Below, piece after piece: positions 24,501 to 35,600 of a DNA stretch of 64,000 nt (position 1 is its first letter; every line of letters begins with the position of its first letter). The stretch spans positions 79,033 through 143,032 of the forward strand of contig VZRZ01002225.1 of NCBI GenBank assembly GCA_013398175.1. The letters run 5' to 3'. Made by a program: the position numbers and the translations under genes. The notes beneath the pieces are model-generated. The model was not told where the DNA came from, did not search any database, and saw nothing but the letters and a program-made list of their open reading frames with translations. The stretch comes from Climacteris rufus (lineage: Eukaryota > Chordata > Aves > Passeriformes > Climacteridae).

Positions 24501-27500
24501 GTATGAATCACACAAGATTAAAATGGCCAAATATAATATTGCATCAGCTCATCAGGATACCTGGTTTGCAGAATGGAACACGTCAGCACATGAATAAAAT
24601 TTAAAATGAAAAGAATTGGATAAATATGGCTTTAGGAAGCTGTAAAAAAGCTTCCCATCAATGCTTGTAGGTATGGATCTGCATATTCAAAAGATGATAA
24701 TGACTTTGAGGAAGAATTTCATTTTTGGGTGTCCTATTTTGGTAATTTGGGTAACAATTTTGATTTTAAAAGCATTAGTACTCATCAGTCTTAAAAAAAC
24801 CTCTAGTATCAGGCTCCCTGAATAAGATCAGAACACTTGGAAAAAATTTTAACTGAACTTCCAGGATTTTGAAAATGTCATTTCAGACCTAGCACAGAAA
24901 CAGGTTCAACCCCTCTGAAGATAATGAATGTTTACCAATCCCTGAGCATTCCAACCATATATTTGCTTTAGTCTGTAAATACATGACCTTATTTTGATTG
25001 GAAAAATGGATAGCTCATGAAGTTATAAATCAATACACAAAGCAAGAGGGGATTTAGGTTGCAGTTAAAGGTATGACCACAGCCGAGTGAGCTTAAACTG
25101 CTGAATCCAGCTGCCACCTGCTAAAGTGCTGAAAAAGACACCTTCCACAGATTCTGGGAGAGTGTTTGGGCCTAAAGCCAAAACCCTGTGCTGAAAACTG
25201 GAAGGCAAAGACCTGTCCATAACTACTATAATCTGAAATTGAATGCTGAATTAAAGCTAAACTTCCAGTGGCAGAACTGTTGTCTCCAGGCAAAAATTAC
25301 TCTTGGGTCAAGAAAAAAAGGGGTGGGAACTTTAGTTAAAATAATCTTTCCTAAATAGATACAAGTGATAGTATCCCTTTTCAGACATGGAAAGCTCATC
25401 CAGAATGAGGAAATAACCCAATAACTCTTCATAAATAAGATAACATCCTGATTTTTTAAACTGTATCTCTTTAGAATAGAAAGTATCTCCTGAAGCACTT
25501 CCTTTCTTGTATGTTTACTGTCATCCTACTCATGCAAATGGAAGTTTTCAAAGCACTTACGTGTCCTGTTTCATTATTGAATGTGAGTTAGGCTTTTTGG
25601 AGCTTGCATCCATTGGGATGAAAGACAAAATTGTTACCTAGAAGTTTGGCTTAAAAATCTGGGTTATTAGTGCTTTGGAAAATGTTATTTTACTTAGATT
25701 TCCCAAGCTTGCATTTCTTGACCAGGGAAATAAGACTGTAACAGAGTGAGGAAGTGAATGTAGACATCCCAAATGCCAAGACAGTGTGTCAAAAAATGTC
25801 TGCCTTGAGGGTAGCATCCTCCAAGCAAAATTTTGGAAGTTAAAGAACACTCCCTCTCATGTCAGATCATTCAAATGTTTATGTGTAATACAACAGTTAT
25901 TCCACTTCAGTTTTCCTCTGTTCTCCTCTGTCTCCACAATGTTGATGGAGACTGACCTAACCCCTGAAGATACCAAAGGAAAGTTTGGTGGAAAACCCAT
26001 GATTTCCATCTGAGGGGAAAAAATGAGGAGCAGAAAGGAACAAAAGTATTTCTTGTTGGTCATTGAGCTGTCATTTTAGAGGGTAAGATGCAGCAACTTA
26101 GAAAGAGTTGATTAGAAGTAGGGGAGTAATTCCTTAACAGGATTTTCTCCTTCAAAATGCACAGTGCAGGGACTCAATCCAGCACCAACACAGACAATCC
26201 TAGCCCTGTATGCAGTCCCTACCCAGAGGTCCTCCTTTTTTGGATCAGCTGGGCTGGATTATTTGCAGATTTTCATTGTTGTTAATACCAAATGTTGGAC
26301 CAATTTTGTCTTGTTACTGTAATCAATCCTGTTTTGCAGGATTATTGTTTATTGCAAGTTCAAATTGACTGCAAAGTGCATCCCTTCTCCAGTAGTGTCA
26401 TCAATATAGAGATAATGACAACTCACCCAATGGCAGTTCCTCCAGACCTACTACTGCTTGGATGACTTTAAAAACTAGCTGTTGAATTTCTTATATCCCT
26501 GGAGGATTTGTCAAACAGGGCTGGAATAAGGGCATTTATGAGGCCTGATTGGCAAAAGCATTTCTTACCCTCCACAATGTTTCTTTTTAACCAACTCAAT
26601 GCATTCCTGAAGTCAAGGAAAACAACAAACAACTTTAAATCCCATGTATTAAAATGAGGATTAAAAAAAGACTAGTGGGCTGAAATTAATGGTGATTCAG
26701 AAATGAGTCAGCTATTGAATTCTCTTTCAAAATCTGTTTTCAAGAAGGAAAAAAAAAAGGCTAGTGTGAATAATTGGAAACTAAGAAGCTTTTGCAAGTA
26801 AATACTTGCAGGTACTTAGAGTGAGTGTAAGCAAGGAATTGCAGAAAGCATGCATGAGAAGGAGCACTAAGAAAATTAAGTAGTGCTATTACTGCAGATA
26901 TCTCTTGAAAATACTTGATAGCTACTAGGATTTCAGGTGAACGCAGAAAACAATTTTACGTCTTGAAAGACTTGGGAGATCTGTCTGCATGGATGACATT
27001 TACCCTTGAAGTGTCTTGAACTACACATCCCTGGTCAGGCTGTGACTCTAATCTGACAGGGCACTCAGACTGGGCTTGCATAGAGCTCTCGGGTGTCCCT
27101 TATGTTTTCATATTTCACACTGATGAATTAAGTGAATGGTGTTTTTTAAATTCTGAGAGTTTTAGTAGAAAGGAAAATGCATATATCTGAAACTAAAGTC
27201 AGTTCTGTTGTTCTGCTGCACTGGATATAATGCTTGACATTTTGTCAAGAAATCCAGTTCATAAATTCTGAAATGAAAAAAAAAAAAGTTTAACACTGTT
27301 TTAGATGATCATTAATGGGTTCACCTGTTCCCAGTTTGGACAGTAAGTCAAATTGTTCACAGCTGATGCCTTGTCACCAAAACAAAACTGATAGATTTTT
27401 TTGTCTTTGTGTCATATGCCTTTGATGTATTTTATTGTCTGTAGATTCTGCTCCAGAACAAAACTATTACAACATCCATGGGGTGGTATATACCACATTA

Positions 27501-27914
27501 AAAAGGAATAGGCCTTTATCATGTTTTGCTTTGATTCAGACCTAAAGCCCATGGTACTACAAACTTGGAAAACCACTTTTTTTTTTTTTTTAATGTATTT
27601 CAACTTTCCAGCTTTGCCTCGAAGAGGAGATACTAAGAAGAAAGAAAACACCTTAAGCAAAGCGTGCTTAGCTCCAAAAGTATTTCTGTATTGATTTGGG
27701 ACATCAGGTACTTTTTAAGAAGTGGGAAAGATTCCATACAGTTATTTTCCTGTGCACTAATAGAAAAGACAAAAATAATTCCCTCACCTGCTTTAGGCAC
27801 AGAATGTAGCAAGGCAGGAAAAGGCTTTTCTTCTTTTGTGTGCTGTTTCTCTCACCCATGGTGCAGGTACTGAACATTGTAAATTTGTTATGCAGTTCAA
27901 ATCATGTGTATCTT
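21543..27914. other. Convergent intergenic interval, left part
   Basis: AT-rich DNA between the 3' ends of the SLCO1A2-like and SLCO1B-type genes. Apart from the 39-bp repeat copy at 21820-21858 I see no coding sequence, RNA gene or full mobile element. Open frames are under 100 codons and lack motifs. Confidence 0.55.
21820..21858 (+). repeat. 39-bp exact direct repeat, copy 2
   Basis: Second copy, 1.55 kb after the SLCO1A2-like stop codon and in the same orientation as copy 1. The flanks are unrelated beyond a base or two. Confidence 0.9.
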
Positions 27915-28140
27915 TTAGGCGTGGTGACTCCACCACCTCTCTGTTCCAACGCTTGACAACCATTCCTGTGAAGAAATTCTTCCTGATGTCCAACCTGAAC
28001 CTCCCATGGCACAGCTTGAGGCCATTTCCTCTTGTCCTGTTGCTTGTTCCCTGGGAGCAGAGCCTGGCTGCACTCCTGTCAGGCAGTTGTGGAGAACAAG
28101 ACACCCCCCCCCGCGAGCCTTCTTCTCTCCAGGTTAAAGA
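27915..28140 (-). mobile_element. CR1 LINE fragment
   Basis: The reverse complement reads as CR1 (AGGAAGAATTTCTTCACAGG-type core, then the TTGTCAAGCGTTGGAACAGA region). The 3' terminal ATTCTATG repeats are missing. The 100-149 codon open frames here come from this repeat. Confidence 0.8.
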
Positions 28141-28504
28141 AGAATAAAGAACTTCTCTAGTTTTGCTAGATGGAGAATCTCTACCTCCAGTAAATATCAT
28201 TTCATTTGGAAAAAAACCCCATTCTTCTCCCTTCAGCTGCACCAGTCACTGCTGCGTGACTGTCATCACAGACAACACTTGTTTCAGAACAATTCAACAT
28301 TTTGCTCAATGTACTTTTTTGTTTTTAACCCAACATGTCTATTAACCATATCCCACTGAGCCTCGAGCATCTGTTTTAAAATATCACCCTATTGTGAAAT
28401 GGTACTCGAGTGCTCATCTTATTATTTAAAGTAATAACATGTTGTCAAGCTTCAAGTGCCGTGAATACAGTGAAGGCAAACCAACAAATACACAAAAGCA
28501 GCTC

Positions 28505-28720
28505 AGAGTACGAGCTCAAGGCCCGCGCTGAGGGAATTTTAAGGTGTATGGAAACAGAAATGGGTGTTTTTCCTGCCTGGCGATGAACTTCTCCCGGAGT
28601 AACCAAGGCTGGAGACGGAAAACGGTTCGACAATTGCGAGAGTAATTAGCGCTCACGCTGTCGTTTGAGCGCCCTCTGCCGGACACTGCGTGGCGTCGCA
28701 ACACAGCCACGGGTGGTTCT
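28505..28720. promoter_or_regulatory. CpG-rich intergenic block
   Basis: Roughly nineteen CpGs in 200 bases, in otherwise CpG-poor DNA, 0.7 kb beyond the SLCO1B-type poly(A) signals and far from any 5' end. It contains the CTCF-like motif listed separately. No open reading frame of note. Confidence 0.5.
28669..28682 (-). promoter_or_regulatory. CTCF-like binding motif
   Basis: The minus strand reads CCGGCAGAGGGCGC, matching 13 of 14 positions of the vertebrate CTCF core (CCASNAGRKGGCGC). Occupancy is inferred, not shown. Confidence 0.55.
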
Positions 28721-29267
28721 TACATTCCACAATCACTTAACTCAAAAAGGAAAGTACTTTTAAATAAAATTCCACATCTCTAAGATTAAAAAAAAAAACA
28801 GTTATTTCCTTTAAGAAAGATGTCTGTAGTTTTAAGCAGGCATAACATTTTTAGCTGAGGTAAAATAAAATGATTCTTGAGAAAACTGCTTTTGCCAATT
28901 TTGTGATGAAAAACGGTTGCAATGATGCAATTAGATGAGATGTTTGCTTAAACACTTTGGCCTTCTGTGAATTCTGATTGAATTTGATGGAATCAGAAAG
29001 CTACTCTTAGACCTGAACTTGCCATTCCTGTGCCAGTCTGCTTCATGGATCTATGTACAGGATAGGGATCACTTTTTGTGGGTCTTTGGCAAGTGGATGT
29101 TCTGGCAGCACTAAAAACCCCACCAAAACCAGCAGAATGGCTCTGTCAGAAATGCCAGGGAATGTTTTTCTTTGTGTGTGGAGAATTTGGCTCAGTTTGT
29201 GTAACTTGTTCTGTGTGTTACTGGTAGCCATGTACACATAAGGCACTTTCATAGTTGTTTGTTAGTG

Positions 29268-29327
29268 TTTATTGTTGTTTGCAGTTTTGCTGTTAGTTAT
29301 ACTTTCTGAACAGTGTTATTATTTATT
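29268..29327 (-). terminator. SLCO1B3: Candidate poly(A) signals of SLCO1B-type gene
   Basis: On the minus strand AATAAA occurs at 29327-29322 and 29273-29268, about 80 and 135 nt after the stop. Either would give a short 3' UTR. I see no sharp GU-rich element to choose between them. Confidence 0.4.
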
Positions 29328-29407
29328 ATTTAGTTACTCATAGAATTGTGAATGGTGTTTCTTAAAAAAGCTGACCTGATCCACGTGCCACTGGCCAAAA
29401 TTGATTT

Positions 29408-29621
29408 CTAAATAGAGGATTCATTCTCTGCATCAGAAGAACCCGGCAAACGTTCTTTGATCTTGCAATTATCTTCTTTATTCATAGAGGCATCTTCTTG
29501 TCCATTCTCTAGAGGTCTGGAGTTCTTATTTTGGAAGTGTTTCTTGATCAATATATAAAAAATGATTGCAATCAAGAAGGAAGGACCTCTTAAAACTGCT
29601 GCTAAACCAAGGAAGACATAC
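29408..29621 (-). CDS. SLCO1B3: SLCO1B-type coding exon 14 and stop
   Basis: 214 nt to TAG (complement of 29408-29410). Encodes membrane segment 12 (YVFLGLAAVLRGPSFLIAII) and a polar tail ending NESSI. Confidence 0.9.
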
Positions 29622-32600
29622 CTGTGGGAGAGAGCATAGGAGATTGGTATTCAGGTTTTCAGAGACATTGAAGAAAATCCCTTTTTGGCTTATATATGCC
29701 AAAATAAGCTTAGGGGAGGACATTGAAACTCATTCTTTGTGAATGATATCACAAAGAGGACATTTCTACTTGCAAAAATTTCCGTTAAAGAATTAATAAT
29801 ATTATTTTTGCTTATAAAGGTAATTGCAAAGTGAAACTTCCATCATGTTCCTCTTATTTTTTTTTTTTTTAAGTCTTTAAGCTTTTTAAGGCTAGAAATA
29901 TATAGAGGTCACAAGAGTGGCATGCAAAAATAAAAAACACATCAGAAGTGGGCAGGGTTTGAGTGAAACTGAGAAAAATCTGTGGAACAATTATCTGGAG
30001 ACTGATAGTGTTTGGGTTTCACCAACACCTGCAACTAATGAGTACTATATTCTTTCATTGATTTTTTTTTCAAAAGGGCCCAATGCACAAAGTTAACAAC
30101 TTGCCAGTATGAACAAAATACCTGCAAAAAAGGTAAATTTGGGTAACTTCCCTATTTATGGTAAGCCCTAAAGTCACAGGTCTTTTTAATTGCCTCTAAG
30201 TGTATTAAAAATACACAATTCCTTCCGTAAATCTCTGTCATGGATATTAAATTTCTTTTGCACAGCATAAAAACTGACTGAAAACTGAGAGCTTAACATT
30301 TGATCTTGAGATTTTTCAATTTCTGAAATTCTGGACCAACCGAGCCCAGTGTTAGTGTCTGATCATGATTTGAATCCCACACTGGAGTGTAAAAAACCAA
30401 AGCATGTCTGTCCTTAGAGAGGCTTTTTGTACCGTAATTTGCTTTACCTGTTTGCATTGGAGTCATAGAGCCTGCAAGCTCCTCGCTTCCCACAGCTGGT
30501 GCTTCCCCATTTCAAGCAAGTCTTGTCAATCACTGCTCCAAAATAAACTGGAGCTGGAATCCCAGCTGCAAGGAGACAAGCAAAAATGTCACATGATTTC
30601 ACAGGAAAAGGGCATCTTCTTTGAAATCAGCTTTATATTTAGTGGTGATTACATTCTGCAAGAGTGGCAGCAGGTGGATTGGACTGGGGGAAGTTTTCCT
30701 ATGTCAGGGTAACTGCAAACTGGGACACCGTCTCCATGTCCTGGGGATCATCAGCACCCAGGAATTGTGGTCTGGTGGGTTTTGCCAGGCTCTGAGAGCC
30801 AACACTGGCTTGCAGTGCATCCTAAGCTCCTGCAAAGGAGAGCTGGACTAGTTGCACATTCAGAACACTGAATTGATGTGTAATTCCCTCTTCCATGGAG
30901 ACCCTAAATTATCCTCACTGGTTGATAGTCCATTCTGCCTGAAAGAGGGAGAAGCTCTTGAAATCCTGGTGTGGCCAGATATGAGCTTTTGCATTGCTTG
31001 TTCTGGGAGCTGGGGAAGAAATTCTGCCCCTCTACATTGTGAGAAGAGTATAAGAGGATAAAGTGTGGATACACCTTGCTAACTCAAATTGTCCCATCAC
31101 AATCCTGACTAGACACTACAGCCATAACCAACTCGGACTGTAGACGTTTGTAAATGGCTGTAAGTGATTTTTAAAATTTCATAACAAACCCTTATGGCTT
31201 GTCTCTGCACACACATTTCTCTGCATTTCTGAAAAGCAGGTATTCCTGTTTCACTGACAGAGAGCTAAAGGAAGGGAGGTAGGTGTTTTCTTGCCTGTCT
31301 AGGCATCCTGACCATCTCATTAGCAACTCTCAAATTAAAAAGGAAAGAAATAAAAGAGCATTGCAGCAAGCTTAAAGGGAATTGAAACACAAGCTGTCAT
31401 CTATAGGAAAGTGAAGTTTCAACATGGAGAAAACTCTGCTCTGAGCAGAGTTATATTAGGGTTGAATGAAGTCCTACTCGAGCACCTATTTTCAATTTTG
31501 CAGCATTGTGTCCTGGTGAACCATTGATTAAATCATAAGTTTGAAACCTTATAGTGTTGTTCAGAAATTCAACCTAATACTTTCATTTTGCTTAGAAACA
31601 TTTCCTAATTTTGCACTTCAGGCTCCCAAACTGCAAAACCATTTAATCAGCGGGTCAAACATCTCATTTAGTCAGAATGGTTTCTCTTACCCAACATCCT
31701 CATAATGAGTGTGTATAGACCAACTGCAAGAGCTTTGAGCTCTGGCTGAACACATCTGGAAAAAAGAGACATAAGTAAGTGTTGGTCTACCTAATACTTA
31801 GACATGTCTATTAAACTGCTGTTAATTAACCTGAATTTAATACTCATATGGACAGAAAGCCAAAATTTGGAAGTAGAGTGCTTCCTCCAGCTGCTGAAGT
31901 GCGTTAAGTGTTATGAAAAAGGAGAATTAATCTGCTGGGAAGTCCATTCAGTAAGCATAATTAAGGAAATGAAGTTTTAAAGTCATAATCAGTCTATCCT
32001 GACCTTATTGAAATGGGCTCTCAAACTGCCTTAACTCTTGGGCATACATTTCCCCTACTTGATGGAGTATCTTACTCACTTAATGGGAAATATCCTATTG
32101 CCCTAAGAGAAAAGAGTTGCAAGTAGCAGCATTAGTGCAGCACCTTTCCATGCTTGAATAGAATTCCTCTGTGCAACAGCACATCTTGCACTGCACAAAG
32201 CCACCTGGCAATATGCACCCCAAGCATCAGAAATGGGCACTGACCTTGAATCCATTTAATATCCAGCCTCTGAAACCCTGACAAATGAATGGCACTTTCA
32301 AAATCCAAGCAGAAAATAGGGACATGTTCTGGAAAACCTGATCATAGAATCATGGAATCACAGAATGGTTTGGGTTGGAAGGGACCTTAAAGATCAACTA
32401 GGTCCAAACCCCCTGCCCTGGGCAGGGACACCTTCCACCATCCCAGGTTGCTCTAAGCCCCATCCAACCTGACCTTGGACACTTCCAGGGATGGGACAGC
32501 CACAGCTTCTCTGGGCAGCCTGTGCCAGGGCCTCACCACCCTCACAGGGAAGAATTTCTTTTTTATATCTAACCTAAACTTTTCCTCTTTTAGTTTGAAC

Positions 32601-35600
32601 CCATTACTCCTTGTCCTACCAGTACAGTTCCTGATGAGCAAGAAAGTATTTTTTTTCCTAAGGGAAAGAAACAAAAATGTCTCACTGAAAAGCCTCCACC
32701 TTGGGTCCACAGCCAGCTGTACTCACCTAAACATAATCAGGTATGCTGGAGTGCCTCCCAAAGCATAACAAAAGCCACCTATGACTTGTATGACTGTATA
32801 ATAAATAAAGTTCATTGAACACTCATCACTTTTTGGACATTGCCCCAAGGTGGCAGAGTTGTTTCCTGTCCATGAACTGTTGACTTCAAGACATCTGCAG
32901 TTATGGAAGACCTAGAAGACACAAAACAGGTTTGGTAGGACACTGCTCATGCAAAGGTGATTCTGTTGGAGAGAAATCTGAGTACAAGAGGCTCAGAGCT
33001 CCAGACCATTTATCTTCTGGAGTGGTCACCTGGCATCAGAAAACCTGTGACTGGCACAGTCCAATGAAGGTTCACATCCATGGACTGGAGCTTCATCACT
33101 GGAAGTCTGGGGATTATCCCCAGCACTCTGTACCAAGCAGAAATCAGTCACCCAGAAAAACAAGCAGTTCCTGACATCCCTGAGTCTCTCATGGATGAAA
33201 CAAGCTACCTTTCCTTAACCCTTTTTTCATACTTAAATATTAATGATCAGTGTCAGGGAAGATACTACCCTATCTTGGTGCACTTCAACTGTTGGTTAAA
33301 ACCTCAGGGCAGCCAAAATGAGGTTTATTAAAGGCAAACCAGGAACAACCTTCAGGCAACATGAAACCAATTTAATTTTTATGTTTCCCCCTCTTGTGTT
33401 CAACCTACAGAAGATGAAAGGTAATATCTACAACAAGGAGCTTGGGATTTTTGCTTATATGGGCAGTAACTCAGAGAAATCTTTCTTTTCTCTGCTGTTT
33501 GTAGCCAGACATCAGAAGTACTTCACTGACTGGTCTCCAGTAACTTTGACTTTCCTTAAATGCATTATCCAACTAAATCCCTGATGTTACATGGAAAATA
33601 AGAGGTAAAAAACATCAGCAGCCAAAGCAGGGCCTTACTGTGTTCTTCCCATGTCCCACAGAAGTCTCGCACCCAGCCAGACACGCCGAAACGTAGGTGA
33701 TTCCATTGGCTCCACACACAGGATCCCACACATTGGAGGCACACTTGCAGTGAGAATTGCACTCAGAAAATAAGGAATTTTCATGGTATGGAACAGGGTT
33801 GCTTGGAAGTTAAGTTCAGACAAGTGTAAGAAATTTTTAATTCAGTGCTGAAGTCAGTGAAGTCCCTCCTGTGTGATGGTGTTGCTGTCCTGAAACCCAC
33901 CTCATATGCCCAGGACATGCTTTCACAGCTGAGTCTACAGTATTGGTCTGTTTGAGATTCCATCCTACTTGCACTGATATTAAAGTGATTACTTGGTTAT
34001 AGAGAATTTAAAATAAAAGCATTGATTTTACTGGCAGGTATAGACAGAATAGAAAAGGAGAGAGAGGTCAGCTTGACTTCCCCCTTAGAGCTAGCAACAG
34101 TTATCACAGTCTTATCAAGTATGTCCTTAGCTGTTAGTAAAAATATGCTGGTGAGAGAAACTAGATTTCCTGGTCTCCATAGTTAAAAAGTACTCCTCTG
34201 TTAAAGCCTAGCCTAACTTTTCCTAGAGGATAGGAAAAATTCAGTATTCCCCTTTGCTTTCAGGCATCCTCTGAGTATTGAGATCTGTAGCCAAGAGGGA
34301 TGTCTTCCCTCATCTTCTCCTTTCTGGGTAAATTAAGCTTATGTTCTTGCCATCTTTTTCATCTCAGTGCTTACTAAGCATATTCCTTGGTCCACCATTT
34401 TCATTTTTGGTGAAAATGTTGAACAGCAATACCACCCCCACACAGCCAAACATCCTACATACTAATGAAGCAGTTTCTAACTAATATTTAACCAGCACTA
34501 GGCTTTGTCAGGTTTGTCAGCTTTGTCAGCACTTTGTCAGTGCTGGTCAACAAAACTACTCCCAAGACCTGTGGTAGTGCTTACTTTCTCGTAAGCATTG
34601 CAAAAGCCTGTTCCTCTTTTAACCTTGATGTCACAGTTCATTTTCTGAACTATTCCTTCCATGGAAAAAACCACAATTTTTAAAATTTTATACTCACCCT
34701 TCATAGGATACTGTCATTCCTGCTACCACATAGTTATCACAGCCAACAAAAAAGTGCAAGAAACTAATGGCATAGGCCAAAAATGACATGGTAAATGAAA
34801 ACTTTGTCGCTCCAATGATGCCCATTTTGTACTTTTTCATTATAAGCCCTCCTAGGAAAAATCCAAGACCTACAGGAGGTAAGGATGTCACTCCTGAAAG
34901 AGATTATAGAAGGGGAATGTTAAAATTAAAGAATCACAATGGGCTTAAGAACCAAAACCAGTCATCAGGTTGATGTCCCTGGCAGCTTTATGGTCTGTCA
35001 TGATGACTTTAGGTGGGTTTGTGTTCAGTCCAATCCCTGGATTGCATATGCTGTTTTTGAAGGGCCTAACCCTCCAAACTCACTTCTATTTCAATGAACT
35101 TGTCAGATGCTTCAAGCAATTAGAACTCCCACACCACACTCATTGCTTGTTTGCGGTGCCCTTGCTATAAATATAATATAAATGTAATGTAATGCAATGT
35201 AATGTAATATAATATAATAATTTCTTATGGTCCCATAGGCACAAACCCTGTATTAACTGTACTTCAAGGTCAGGTGAGACCACCATTTACCTCAACCTCT
35301 TCTGCAAGGAATTCAGCCCCAGATAAATCACACTAGAACTTATCCCCATGCACTGTGTACAGCACAAGCAGTCCATGCACTCACCTATCAGAAAGTTGGA
35401 TTTGGATGTAGATTGTCCATACTGCTGTTCCATGTACTTTGGTTTATAAGTCAAGAAACCAATAAAACCACTGAACTGTAACAGTGAGCAACACAAAAAC
35501 GTAAAGTACATTCGATTACTCAATACTTTTTTCAGGGAGGTATAGAAATCTGAAAGAAAGGGACATATGAGTTGGCATTGAAAGATGCATGGCATAATTA

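Noticed and set aside
27793..28242. 149-codon minus-strand open frame and a 103-codon plus-strand frame
   Set aside because: They lie over a CR1 fragment and read the repeat in several frames. No start context or splice structure supports a gene.
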